DNA of 64,000 nt, taken from positions 1,832,498 to 1,896,497 of the forward strand of contig NC_089756.1 in NCBI RefSeq assembly GCF_040412425.1, in the 5' to 3' direction. The notes below the pieces were generated by a model. That model saw only the letters and a program-made list of their open reading frames with translations. It did not search any database and was not told where the DNA came from. Source of the stretch: Macrobrachium rosenbergii (Eukaryota > Arthropoda > Malacostraca > Decapoda > Palaemonidae). A program made the translations under genes and the position numbers. The first letter of the stretch is position 1. Every line of letters starts with the position of its first letter. Positions 1 to 11,897 of the stretch are shown piece by piece.

Positions 1-884
1 ATTCACTTTATTATGGAACAATGTTTCGGGCACCATTAATTTGTTCTCATATGCCCTATGTTTAAAGATTATTGGTTACTCTTGGGAAGCTCTCAGTCAA
101 GCAATTAATTAGGAAAATCACTTACAAAGCTCGCCTTCAAGAAGCTTACCTGAATGGCAAGCTTCTACATCTGTGGGGAAGAAACAAATAACAGTTAGTA
201 GTGGAAGGAAATATTAACACATTAGCAACAAAAATAAAAAATCACACAAAAAAATTCCTGAAAATTCTTTACAAAAATTTGAGTCACTACAATGTGACTC
301 TCGTTTAGGGTTCCTGTCCCATGCTCTGCATGCACCCTTACGAGAGTCGTCGGATAGAGATGTGCCCTCTTAGGACCATCTCTCATCCCGCTCCGGCCTC
401 GGCATAGAAGATGGAAGAACAGGTGAAGGGGATCAATGCCTTGACTACATCTATTGTCAGGTTGAGTTCTTCTTGTTCCCCTCCTCCTTGGACTTTGTAT
501 CGATGATCCAGATCAGTCGTTACTTTCTCCTATTAGGGAGGTGTGGTACTTTCTGAAAAGGCTCGACATTCCTAACCTGGATGTCGTCGACGTTTTCGCT
601 AGTACTATCTCTCCCAAGGAAGAAGTGCCTAAGGACACATCTTTCTCCTGGCTTCGTGAAGCGATTGAAGGAGGTACTCGACAGCTGGCGACAACGATAC
701 CGGTACTTTCCACCCAAGAGCTCACGAAGTCAATGGCTTGGTCCATCCCTCACATTCTGGAAGTTTCTGTTGGTCTGGAAGCAAGATGTGGTCTCATAGA
801 CCACACTCTTGTCTTCCTTTTTTCCTTGGCCCTGTGGTGGCTACTCAACAAGTTGTGTTTTCTTACCTGGCTCCTTCAAGAGGA
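1..884 (+). other. Unassigned DNA with an unrecognised open frame (541-1125)
   Basis: The only sizeable frame runs from 541 to 1125 on the plus strand (194 codons). It has no domain I recognise. Its last third overlaps the left arm of the large inverted repeat that starts at 885, so the frame is at least partly repeat-derived. The text before 885 is C/T-rich and unlike the AT-rich flanks. It could be the remains of a retroelement gag, possibly tied to the DIRS-like relic downstream, but nothing proves this. No start context, splice site or homologue supports a host gene. Confidence 0.25.
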
Positions 885-2535
885 CTATAGTACACTCACA
901 TCAGCCGTGCATTTGATGCCTAGCGCCATCCCTTACGACGCTCCTGATTGTCTAGTGGTCAGCCAATCACAGCACTGGAAAATGGCCCGTGTGCAGTCTC
1001 TCTCAAAGCTCCGGAGTGTGAACATCTCCGCTCCGAGACTTGAGGAATCTCTTTCAAAAGTTATAACTTTCATTACACCTCAGTTTTACCCAAAGAATAG
1101 TAGTGTTTCCCAATTTCATCAATAAACACGTCAAGTCAATGGTTGAAGGATTATAATAATATATGAATTATTTACTTCAATAAACTTAATGGTAAAATAT
1201 TTGGTAGTGAAATAAACAAGAAATTTTTAAAGATAAAATGCATACTTTCATTCCTTACATGGCATCGCAGTGCAATTATCATTTATCATCTTGTGTCTCA
1301 TAAAATTTCGTAGCTTAAATGTCATGGATGGCAATGCTACCTAAAAAGTATAGGTAGGGCTATCAATCAATATGAAAATAACAAGCAAGCGATTAAGAAT
1401 ATTGAAATGTGCAGGGATGCACGCAGACTATAGCCTATCCTGGGCAACCAGCCGGCTCCTTACACATTCCTTACTTCTAGAGTAATCTCTTGCTTTCGCT
1501 TGTTGTTATTTGGGGCCATGCTTGAATGACGTTTGTATGTCAGATCTTGCATTCTAGTTCAATAAACAAGCCTAGGATTATGTAATGACTCGTCTATGGC
1601 CGTCCGAATAAAGAGGTAACTTCTCTACACGGGTGCGACCAGCTGCACTTGACAGTAGGCCTATGGTAGCGCCCTATCAGGGGCCGCGATACGGAAAACA
1701 ATTAAAATTAGTAATTATACACTACATAAATACATAGAAAAGTATGGTATGTGTATGTAACTTTTTTTTAGGGGGGCGAGGAGGCTCACAATATTAGTAG
1801 TGTAGCTGATTGAAGACGGCCATAGACGAGTCATTATATAATCCTAGGCTCGTTTATTGAACTAGAATGCAAGATCTGACTTACAAGCGTCATTCAAGCA
1901 TGGCCCCAAATAACAACAAGCGAAAGCAAGAGATTCCACTAGAAGTAAGGAATGTGCAAGGAGCTGGCTGGTTGCCTGGGATAGGCTATAGTCTGCGTGC
2001 ATCCCCGCACATTTCAATATTCTTAATCGCTTGCTTGTTATTTTCATATTGATTGATAGCCCTACCTATACTTTTTAGGTAGCATTGCCATCCATGACAT
2101 TTAAGCTACGAAATTTTATGAGACACAAGATGATATATGATAATTGCACTGCGATGCCATGTAAGGAATGAAAGAATACATTTTATCTTTAAAAATTTCT
2201 TGTTTATTTCACTACCAAATATCTTACCATTAAGTTTATTGAAGTAAATAATTCATATATCATTATAATCCTTCAACCATTGGCTTGACGTGTTTAGTGA
2301 TGAAATTGGGAAACACTACTATTCTTTGGGTAAAACTGAGGTGTAATGAAAGTTATAACTCTTTCAAGACATGTTCCTCAGGTCTCGGAGCGGAGAGTTC
2401 ACACTCCGGAGTTTTGAGAGAGACTGCACACTGGCCATTTTCCAGTGCTGTGACTGGCTGACCACTAGCCAATCAGGAGCGTCATAAGGGACGGCACTAG
2501 GCACCAAATGCACGGCTGATGTGAATGTACTATGG
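885..2535. repeat. Large inverted repeat, about 0.72-kb arms and 210-bp spacer
   Basis: Bases 885-1604 reappear as reverse complement at 1815-2535 with scattered substitutions and a few small indels. The spacer is 1605-1814. Arms of this length with a short loop fit a foldback transposon or two head-to-head copies of one repeat. The short ORFs inside the arms are accidents of the repeat. I see no transposase and no clear target-site duplication at the outer ends. Confidence 0.85.
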
Positions 2536-2559
2536 TAGCATCTCGCCTAAGGTGTTGGT

Positions 2560-3405
2560 TTTGGAAATGAGAAGGATACCGAGAGTGACTGGCCTCTCTT
2601 CCTCCTCCTTCCCCGTCCTCCTACTTCTCCTCCTTCGGGATGAGAATAATTAGACTTGAACCAATACTTGCTGGATCTGGTGTCTGATGCGGTAAGACTA
2701 CACATCGAGCACCCGTTCTATTTTTCTTCTAGAATCATAGAAGCAATTCCGCTCCTTCCTCTACCAAGGGGAGGAAGGAGAGACTGGCAATAAGGGAAAC
2801 CCTATCTCGGGTTTTCCTTACTGCCTCCGACTCTAAAATTCTTCCAGCCTATTTAGTATGAGTTACGTTTCCTCACTCATGAGAAAAGGTCCAGCATCTG
2901 ACATTTGATCCTGCAGTTCCTACACTCCGATCAATATGTCAGAGGCATGGTGCTCCTCCTCGCTCTTTCATCCAGAAGGAATATAGCCCAGGTACACAGA
3001 ACTCCAGTCAGTTCAAGAGATTCACTCAGATTCCTCCCTCCAACCAGTGAGTCTCCCTAATGTAAAGGACTGTGGTTTGTATATCGTGTAGGAACAAATC
3101 ACCTTTTTTGAAAGGAAATTGTATTTTTCCTAACTATACAAACCTGAGGTCCTTTACATTACATTTTATGCCCGCCTCATGTCACCCCTCAATCTGAACC
3201 TGGACCGAAAGGCAAACTGGAGTGTTTCCATCCAGGCAGGCTGGTATTCCCGCCTACCTGGTGGTAGTTACTGCCTAACCACCTTGTTCAAGAGTTTAAC
3301 AGCCGTGTCCAGCTTAACCGTAAGCAATTCCTAATTTAAAGGACCTCGGGTTTGAATAGTTAGGAAAAATACAATTTAATTTCAAAAATTGTGATTTGTG
3401 TGATC
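2560..3405 (+). mobile_element. Relic of a DIRS-like retrotransposon 3' end
   Basis: Bases 3097-3161 reappear as reverse complement at about 3332-3401. A second, shorter inverted copy at 3058-3083 faces 3135-3161. Two terminal-type sequences facing each other, followed by a third copy at the end, is the arrangement of an internal complementary region plus terminal inverted repeat in DIRS elements. The DIRS-E element later in the window has the same plan in the opposite orientation. The C/T-rich stretch 2560-3056 is probably the 3' non-coding part. No recombinase or RT frame survives, so the family call rests on repeat geometry only. Confidence 0.45.
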
Positions 3406-5865
3406 GAATTTTCTATTTTTGCTGCTGTGATTTTTTTGTGTGTTTTGTTGTGAATGTTTAATGTAAATTTTTTTTTTTTTTTTTTTACTTGCAGTTTGCT
3501 TGAGCGAGATAGTGTAAGACAGACCCCACTCCCCTTCACCTTATCCATGTGAGCTTGAAGCTGTTATAGGCTTCATTTTGAAATTACCAAATCTGACTAA
3601 CAGCTGGAGAGGCCGAAACCAACTGATTATGTCTATGGAACGTCACTTCTTTAGCCATTGTAATCGAAAAGCACTGAAGGAGTAAGAGGATGAGATAATA
3701 ATTTTCCGATGGCTCACCTGTGGTTCAAATCAGCTTTTATACTCAGATTCAGTTTCTGCGAGGAAGTGTTATGCTTGGACAGAAGAAACAGAAAACTATG
3801 CCAGATTGCAAAGACAAAAGCACTTGGTCAGGCCACTGTTGAGTTGTTCATAAAAAGTTTATGGGCTCTCGGCTCAGTTGGAAGCCTTAAGTACAGTATA
3901 GTGTGTGGAAAAGGAGAAATCACCTCAAAGAGGGAGACAGAAAAAGAGTAGAGTGAGAAGTTTGAGGTGAATCAAGGAAGTGAAAAAGGTTACTGAAGAA
4001 GTTGATGTTGACAGAACTATGTAGTAAAGAATACAACATTGGCTTTCCTGGTTTACCAACAGCAAGACTTAATAGGTTAAGGTTTTTTGATAGTTGGGGA
4101 AGAAAACTATGGTATTAAGACTGAAGTTAGGATAAGTTTTGATGAACTATAGTGATGTTTAGTGGTCGTTGTAGATTAAGATTTATGAAGTAGGCTTGGT
4201 TCTTTTAGGTGGTCGTGGCAGATTAAGGTTGATGAATTTCAGGCAGGTTCTTTTTTGATGGTCGTTGTAGTGTTAAGAGTGATAAATCAGGCTAAGTTAC
4301 AATTCTGTAGGTTAAGGGAATAAATTAGGTTAGGGAAAGTCAGAGTTTTATTTAATAACCTCCAAATCTGTCCCATCATACTGCACCAATTGTGTCCAAG
4401 AAAAACCCCTACGATGTACTTTCTACCGCTTTGGTTGTTCTGTGTAACTCCCTGAATTTTTGGCTCCTTTAGAAATATTGGGTACCTTGCACTACCCAGT
4501 ACTGAAGTAGTAGTGTGTACATTCTTTGCACATGAAATCTGTACTTAATCTTACAAACTGTGAAAGGAGTCACCAGTAACAAGTCATCCATCTACTTAGG
4601 AATGGGATCTTATCTTCACATGTACTTTGACTTAAGAACAGGCCTGTGGTGCTATTACTTGGGTATATGTCTGCGGTGCAAGAAAGAGGCCAGTTAGTGA
4701 CCCAAAATATATCTAAAATATATCAGCACACTTCTCATGACAAGTCCCAGGAGATGATTCCATGATGACAGTGTTAATGGAAGACAAGAAGTCCCCTTAC
4801 CTGGCTGCACTGAGAATGGAATCCACAGACTCCAAACTAATCATCATCAACTGTGTGTGAGCTTGCTGAAGGGACTATAATTTATGATAAGCCTCCATCT
4901 TTGTCACTTTTGGAACAACAGAGTGACCACCAAAGCAGTGTGCTTTTTTACGAGGATAATTACTTCCCTAACCAAAGTGATCTGGATGTACTGACATCAG
5001 ACAAAGTTTGCTGTAAGGGTGATGTTATAGCTGTCAAAGAGAATTTACGTTATGCAGTAATTTGTGCCGCCAATTCCATGCTTCTTCATCTCTAATAGCA
5101 ACTGGATGTTTAACAAGGAATCAGAAAAATTAATGGCCAAAAAACAAAGTCTACTGCTGTCAGACTTCTTGGCAGTTACATATCTACCATCAGTTATAAA
5201 CATTTTCACTGTGTACACTGGAATTAAAGATGCATGTATTAGTGGCTACTGTTCTTTTCTTAGTGACAAAGTGAAAATCCATAGACTGCGCAAGAGTCCT
5301 CTCAAAAAGTGAATCCTGCACAAAGGATCACATCCTTATTGACAAGACATCTGCCTCCAATCAGCGATACAGTGTAATGATGGAAATCCTTCATTCAAAT
5401 TAATGGCAACACCCTTCATAACTGGTGGACTGGAAAAACGAATTGGTTTTCATCTTATCAAGACATTGAGTTAACCACTCAAAGTTGAGGTTGTCTATGA
5501 TCGAGAGCGTGTACGAAAGTGCGTAAATGTAACTAAGTGCATAGTTGCGTAAGCCCAAACCACACTGTTCCAGACGTGCACAACAAGGAATGTAGCTCCC
5601 CTTGTTTTTGATTTGAAATGCCATATTTCTCCCTTGTAAAAGGTATGCACTTGTCTTAGTTTATAATGTACATGTTGCCATAACACTTGCTAGTGTTCTT
5701 TTGTAATTTTACCTTGATGTAATGGCAAATTACCAAGAATTATGGTAATGTTACATAAGTTGCACCATGTTGAGCTTGTACATGGTTGCAATTGTACCAC
5801 CAACCGTAGGCTAAGATGTGCGATATTCTTCCATAAGATTATGAAAATGTCAATTCTTGAGTCAA
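3406..5865. other. Unassigned AT-rich DNA
   Basis: A poly-T tract lies at about 3470-3486. Short frames at 3709-3951, 4853-5095 and 5064-5312 have no recognisable domains and no sign of splicing between them. Apart from the small tandem repeat at 4163-4306 I see no transposon termini, RNA gene or conserved protein here. Confidence 0.4.
4163..4306. repeat. Three degenerate ~48-bp tandem units
   Basis: Units start at 4163, 4210 and 4259, each opening with TGGTCGT followed by a TTAAG-containing stretch and a GGC/TTCT-rich tail. The copies have diverged by many substitutions. The array is too short and degenerate to suggest a function. Confidence 0.6.
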
Positions 5866-5870
5866 ATGAC

Positions 5871-7107
5871 TGTTAGGAACAATCGTTTGTCGATTGTTCC
5901 CTTAGTGGATTGTTGCCTCCTTTATTTGTGTTTTTTTCATGCTGGTGAGTTGACGTCTGTCGTGGAGTGCTTGACAGCGTCAGTCAGGTTCGTAACAGCA
6001 ACAAGTCAGGTTCGTAGCAGCAACGAGTCAGGTTGAGGGTAGCAGCAAGCCAGCTGGAGTAGTAGCAGCAAGCCAGCTGGAGTAGCAGCAGCAGGTATCC
6101 ATACCTGCGAGTCAGGTCCTGGCAGCAGAGCAGCGGAGAGTTTCTTGAAGACGAGATGGTTGCCATGTCGGCTCTGTCATGGTCGTCGTAACTGGAGGAG
6201 GACGTCAGTACGTTTCTTGGATGACAAGATGGTTGCCGTGTCGGCTCTGTCATGGTCATCGTAAATGGAGGAGGACGTCAGTACGTTTCATGGAGGACGA
6301 GATGGTTGCCGTGTCGGCTCTGTCATGGTCGTCAGTACTGGAGGAGGACATCAGCACTGTGCTTGAGGACGAGATGGTTGTCGTTTCGACTCTGTCAGAG
6401 TTGTCCTGCGGTGTTCCTGTAAAGCAGCCTGGGGCTGTTTCGACGGCTCTATTGAGTTCGTCTGATGATGTAACTTCATCATAGTGTATCTTGAAATGAT
6501 TTTGAGTAACCTTGTTATCGCATTTATTGTTCATTGGAGGTAACATGTTTATTGAGTCAAAGAGCTCATTTTTGTGTGTTTAATGTTATTGAGTATTTCA
6601 GTACGTGTTTTGCGGGAGTAATGGGTGTTTAACACGATGTTTGTGTTGCTGTTATTTATGCTCTCTGTTTTGAAGTAATTTACTGACTGAAAGATATTTT
6701 ATATAAATTTTGGGTTTATTATTTTGCTCTAATGATGTTTAAGACATATTTTACTAATTCTGTCTGCTTGTCTGTTTATAATGTTTGTTGAGCTGCTCAT
6801 CTTTATGATTGCCATTTTTTTTTATGTTCACTGCCTTTTTTTGACTTTTTTATTTTGATTATTGCTGCTGCTAAGAGTTTAATTCATTTGTGGTAATGTT
6901 CATTTCATTGTATTATTTTAAATTTAACTGAACCTGACTCGACTGTAAATATGTACATAGCTTACTGTAAATAAATTAATTTTAAGGTAACTTTTTTGTT
7001 TTGTTCTGCTCCTCCCTCCTTTGTTTGTCACCTCTCGTCAGTCATTACAGCCCAATTGCTTGTTTATTTTGAAGAACCTGTTGATCTCGAAAAGCGAGAT
7101 CATAATA
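5871..7107 (+). repeat. LTR copy 1 of the tandem mini-retroelement
   Basis: It begins TGTTAGGAACAATCG. The first 40 bases contain a perfect hairpin, stem GGAACAATCG with loop TTTGT. The last bases hold a second hairpin, GATCTCG facing CGAGATC. A ~73-bp minisatellite occupies about 6150-6405, and an AATAAA-like signal lies near the 3' end in the stretch GTAAATAAATT. A 101-codon frame (6179-6484) runs through the minisatellite and is probably not a gene. Confidence 0.85.
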
Positions 7108-7232
7108 TTGGCGACCTTGCCAGGATCGGTTCTGTTTTGGCTGGCGGGGTTGTGGCAGCATTGGGGAGAGTTTTTTTTGTTTGTAAAAAAAAAAATTTTA
7201 TTGTAAATTTTTTTTTCTGTTAGGTGGGGAGG
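7108..7232 (+). other. Internal segment 1: PBS and PPT only
   Basis: A primer-binding site starting TGGCGACC sits at 7109, directly after the LTR. T- and A-runs follow, then the polypurine tract TAGGTGGGGAGG at 7221-7232, abutting the next LTR. At 125 bp it is far too short for any protein domain, so reverse transcriptase and integrase must have come from another element. Confidence 0.8.
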
Positions 7233-8435
7233 TGTTAGGAACAATCGTTTGTCGATTGTTCCCTTAGTGGATTGTTGCCTCCTTTATTTGTGTTTTTTTC
7301 GTGCTGGTGAGTTGACGTCTGTCGTGGAGTGCTTGACAGCGTCAGTCAGGTTCGTAACAGCAACAAGTCAGGTTCGTAGCAGCAACGAGTCAGGTTGAGG
7401 GTAGCAGCAAGCCAGCTGGAGTAGCAGCAGCAGGTATCCGTACCTGCGAGTCAGGTCCTGGCAGCAGAGCAGCGGAGAGTTTCTTGAAGACGAGATGGTT
7501 GCCGTGTCGGCTCTGTCATGGTCGTCGTAACTGGAGGAGGACGTCAGTACGTTTCTTGGATGACGAGATGGTTGCCGTGTCGGCTCTGTCATGGTCATCG
7601 TAAATGGAGGAAGACGTCAGTACGTTTCATGGAGGGCGAGATGGTTGCCGTGTCGGCTCTGTCATGGTCGTCAGTACTGGAGGAGGAAGTCAGCACTGTG
7701 CTTGAGGACGAGATGGTTGTCGTTTCAACTCTGTCGGAGTTGTCCTGCAGTGTTCCTGTAAAGCAGCTTGGGGCTGTTTCGACGGCTCTATTGAGTTCGT
7801 CTGATGATGTAACTTCATCATAGTGTATCTTGAAATGATTTTGAGTAACCTTGTTATCGCATTTATTGTTCATTGAGGTAACATGTTTATTGAGTTAAGA
7901 GCTCATTTTTGTGTGTTTAATGTTATTGAGTATTTCATACGTGTTTGCTGGGAGTAATGGGTGTTTAACACGATGTTTGTGTTTTATTTATGCTCTCTGT
8001 TTTGAAGTAATTTACTGACTGAAAGATATTTTATATAAATTTTGGGTTATTATTTTGCTCTAATGATGTTTAAGACATATTTTACTAATTCTGTCTGCTT
8101 GTCTGTTTATAATGTTTGTTGAGCTGCTCATCTTTATGATTGCCATTTTTTTATGTTCACTGCCTTTTTTTTACTTTTTATTTTGATTATTGCTGCTGTT
8201 AAGAGTTTAATTCATTTGTGGTAATGTTCATTTCATTGTTTTATTTTAAATTTAACTGAACCTGACTCGACTGTAAATATGTACATAGCTTATTTGTAAA
8301 TAAATTAATTTTAAGGTAACTTTTTTGTTTTGTTCTGCTCCTCCTCCTTTGTTTGTCACCTCTCGTCAGTCATTACAGCCCAATTGCTTGTTTATTTTGA
8401 AGAACCTGTTGATCTCGAAAAGCGAGATCATAATA
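7233..8435 (+). repeat. LTR copy 2 of the tandem mini-retroelement
   Basis: It is nearly identical to copy 1, including both terminal hairpins, with small deletions in the AT-rich 3' half. Its minisatellite (about 7489-7745) has four units, as in copy 1. The 101-codon frame recurs at 7518-7823 with several substitutions. Confidence 0.85.
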
Positions 8436-8560
8436 TTGGCGACCTTGCCAGGATTGGTTCTGTTTTGGCTGGCGGGGGTGTGGCAGCATCGGGGGAGAGT
8501 TTTTGTTTGTAAAAAAAAAATTTTTATTGTAAATTTTTTTTTTTCTGTTAGGTGGGGAGG
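8436..8560 (+). other. Internal segment 2: PBS and PPT only
   Basis: It has the same 125-bp length and layout as internal segment 1: TGGCGACC primer-binding site next to the LTR end and TAGGTGGGGAGG purine tract abutting LTR copy 3. The two segments differ by only a few substitutions and homopolymer changes. Confidence 0.8.
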
Positions 8561-9845
8561 TGTTAGGAACAATCGTTTGTCGATTGTTCCCTTAGTGGAT
8601 TGTTGCCTCCTTTGTTTTTTTTTTTTTAATTGCTGGTGAGTTGACGTCTGTCGTGGATGGCGTCAGTGTCAGTCAGGTTCGTAACAGCAACAAGTCAGGT
8701 TGTAGGCAGCAACGAGTCAGGTTGAGGGTAGCAGCAAGCCAGCTGGAGTAGCAGCAGCAGGTATCCATACCTGCGAGTCAGGTCCTGGCAGCAGAGCAGC
8801 GGAGAGTTTCTTGAAGACGAGATGGTTGCCGTGTCAGCTCTGTCATGGTCGTCGTAACTGGAGGAGGACGTCAGTACGTTTCTTGGATGACGAGATGGTT
8901 GCCGTGTCGGCTCTGTCATGGTCGTCGTAACTGGAGGAGGACGTCAGTACATTTCTTGGATGATGAGATGGTTGCCGTGTCGGCTCTGTCATGGTCATCG
9001 TAAATGGAGGAGGATGTCAGTACGTTTCATGGAGGACGAGATGGTTGCCGTGTCAGCTCTGTCGTGGTCGTCAGTACTAGAGGAGGACGTCAGCACTGTG
9101 CTTGAGGACGAGATGGTTGTCGTTTCAACTCTGTCGGAGTTGTCCTACAGTGTTCCTGTAAAGCAGCCTGGGGCTGTTTCGACGGCTCTATTGAGTTCGT
9201 CTGGTGATGTAACTTCATCATAGTGTATCTTGAAATGATTTTGAGTAACTTTGTTATCGCATTTATTTTTCATTGAGGTAACATGTTTTTTGAATCAAAG
9301 AGCTCATTTTTGTGTGTTTAATGTTATTGAGTATTTCAGTACGTGTTTTGCGGTAGTAATGGGTGTTTAACACGATGTTTGTGTTGCTGTTATTTATGCT
9401 CTCTGTTTTGAAGTAATTTACTGACTGAAAGATATTTTATATAAATTTTGGGTTTATTATTTTGCTCTAATGATATTTAAGACATATTTTACTAATTCTG
9501 TCTGCTTGTCTGTTTATAATGTTTGTTGAGCTGCTCATCTTTATGATTGCCATTTTTTTTATGTTCACTGCCTTTTTTTTTACTTTTTTATTTTGATTAT
9601 TGCTGCTGTTAAGAGTTTAATTCATTTGTGGTAATGTTCATTTCATTGTTTTATTTTAAATTTAACTGAACCTGACTCGACTGTAAATATGTACATAGCT
9701 TACTGTAAATAAATTAATTTTAAGGTAACTTTTTCGTTTTGTTCTGCTCCTCCCTCCTTTGTTTGTCACCTCTCGTCAGTCATTACAGCCCAATTGCTTG
9801 TTTATTTTGAAGAACCTGTTGATCTCGAAAAGCGAGATCATAATA
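8561..9845 (+). repeat. LTR copy 3 of the tandem mini-retroelement
   Basis: This is the longest copy. It carries one more unit of the ~73-bp minisatellite (about 8816-9145) than copies 1 and 2. It ends ATCATAATA directly before the right-hand ATGAC duplication, with no primer-binding site following. That fixes the true LTR end. Confidence 0.85.
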
Positions 9846-9850
9846 ATGAC

Positions 9851-11897
9851 ACTTATATTATGACTGTAAAGCCAGGTTAACTGTACTGTGTAACAGCTAA
9901 GTTAGGCATGAGTACAGTATAGCCTAGGCTAAGGACTGCAAGCTGTTTGGCACAGATTGCTGTCCTATATGAACTTTTGTATTACTGTACAGGGAACCAG
10001 TATAAGAACCAGTTCTAGAAGGAAAAATTATTGAAGAAATACAACTAGGAATAAGTTGCCTTCACAACGTATCCACCTACTGTTAAAGACCAAGAAACAT
10101 TAAAGAAACTGAGGGAGTCCGACTTTCCATTCCTTAACCCCAAGATAAAGATTCGTCCGTCTTTGACGTCAAGTACCATTTTCAGCTAAGAATAGGCCTA
10201 AGATTATTATGTGGTACACTTTTATTAGCTTAAGCCAGGGCTTGAACTGTTATATATAGTCTCGATTACTTGTCCTAAAATACATGGTAGCCTCCGAATG
10301 TAAATCAAGACAATTGAAAGATCAATATACAGTAGCCCCACATTATAACTGGCATCAGGGATGTGAGCACTGCACTACCTAATGGCAGTATTCAAATTTT
10401 GCTGCAGTACTAATGAGCCTCCTAGAAAAACATTCCATAACCAGATGTTTGACCAAGGTGACCAAAGCATCCTACAAAACTTTAACAATCTCTCTAGAAG
10501 ATCCAAGTACGATGTGGTAGTCATCTGATGAGGCCTTCAACTCACAGACAGTTTTCTCACTTAACCAGAGCCCCTGTTCCAAACATTATTTCTGTGGTGT
10601 GCTCATGGTATTAGACATCATTTAGCAAACTCATACCCTACCAGTAAAATGAAAAAGTAAACTGAATTAATACTGACATTATTTTCCCTACTAGTAAGGA
10701 ATAAATGGTGTAAAACATTGTTGGCCATGAGCTTTGTATCTGTCATCAAACCTGGCATTCTCTTTCTGTGTAACTAGTTCACTCTCCTTGAAAGTAAAGT
10801 ACAGTATGCACATTCCCTCCTAAACATAACATGTTAAGCAAGTCTGGGAGAGAAACCAGCTGTTCCCTATAATGCTGCATTCTCATTCATAGTTACAAAA
10901 ATTGATGTTCATGTGTCTATATCATTCTAAAAAGAGCTTTGATCCCCAAAGTGACAGTTGGTGACAGCCATTCTTGATGAGTAAATTTTACAGCTGATGT
11001 TAACTTGATGTCCTTGGTAAAGTTTCTAAAGAATTAAAACAAGATACATAACTCATTTTTCATCCTTTGATGAGGCAGTAAAAGTCAATCACTGCCTCTT
11101 AAATCAAGACTCATGAGTCACAGCCTTCCTCTAACTTTTTTTGCAGTCTTGATGATGATAAAGATATACCCTGGACTTTGTAAAGTCAATACATTTTATG
11201 CTTCCCCATGGCATGGTCCAAACGATGACTGCCTTGACTGTGGTTCCATCCATCCCGTCTATCTTTTTCTCTAAATCTTAAGCAGAAAACCCTTATGGAC
11301 AGCCAACAGACCACAGTATAAACCCAAGAGGGATCCAAAGGGAAATCAGCCTACAAAGAGAGACAAGTTGAAGGAAAAGGTGATAAATAATTCAGTGTGA
11401 GAGAACAGAAAATAAACCTGATACACCTGAAATCTCCGAAAGCAGGTGTGAGTTTGCTCCTCGTTTAAATATCTGGAGATCAGAAGACTACACTAGGCAT
11501 ATTAATGAAATGCAATCTTAGAAGTCCATCATAACCTAAAATTGTTGGAGTTTTCTGATGTTGTTTTGTGATATAATGAGGTTATTCTGAATGTCACTGT
11601 TCAATATGCTGGAGAGTCTTGTTAGTCTGGTGCTCTTGTCCCCTGTCGATGGTACTAAGAAATGACAGACCTCACCTATCACAATGTATACTGGAGCAGA
11701 AACTGCAAAAGATACTTGAATATGATGATGTACAGTCACCAAAGGAGTATCACCTGCACCCAGCATATTTCAAGTTTCCTTTTGCATTGGTACTCCTACC
11801 TGATGTTCTTTCAGATGCACAAACCATAGAGGTGACTATACTGAGAAGAAAGGCACGTCAACAACTGAAGAAAACAACATTATTATTATTATTATTA
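9851..11897. other. Unassigned DNA
   Basis: I see no recognisable protein domain, LTR, inverted repeat or RNA gene. Short frames at 11536-11766 (minus) and 11619-11984 (plus) overlap on opposite strands. The second runs into an (ATT)n tract and then the dispersed repeat at 11898, so neither is a credible gene. The stretch may be old transposon remains or simple intergenic sequence. Confidence 0.4.

Larger units (their letters stand above)
5871..9845 (+). mobile_element. Tandem LTR mini-retroelement (LTR-int-LTR-int-LTR), TRIM-like
   Basis: Three copies of a 1.20-1.29-kb LTR (5871-7107, 7233-8435, 8561-9845) are separated by two 125-bp internal segments. The outer ends are flanked by a 5-bp duplication ATGAC (5866-5870 and 9846-9850), so the whole array behaves as one integrated element. 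Each LTR begins TGTTAGG and ends ATCATAATA. The internal segments hold only a TGGCGACC primer-binding site next to the upstream LTR and a purine tract next to the downstream LTR. No gag or pol is present. This is the plan of a terminal-repeat retrotransposon in miniature, mobilised by an autonomous Gypsy-type partner. LTRs over 1.2 kb are unusually long for that class. Confidence 0.85.

Noticed and set aside
541..1125. 194-codon ORF as a host gene
   Set aside because: No domain, overlaps the large inverted repeat, and has no splice or start support; listed only as unassigned.
3709..5312. A spliced host gene built from ORFs at 3709, 4853 and 5064
   Set aside because: No shared domain and no convincing splice sites linking them; reading them as exons would be speculation.
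6179..9223. Three 101-codon ORFs as a gene family
   Set aside because: They are the same LTR minisatellite read three times; coding status is untested, so they are reported only as a finding.
5871..9845. CRISPR array or satellite DNA
   Set aside because: Repeats are over 1.2 kb, are separated by PBS/PPT segments and have a single flanking TSD, which fits LTR elements.
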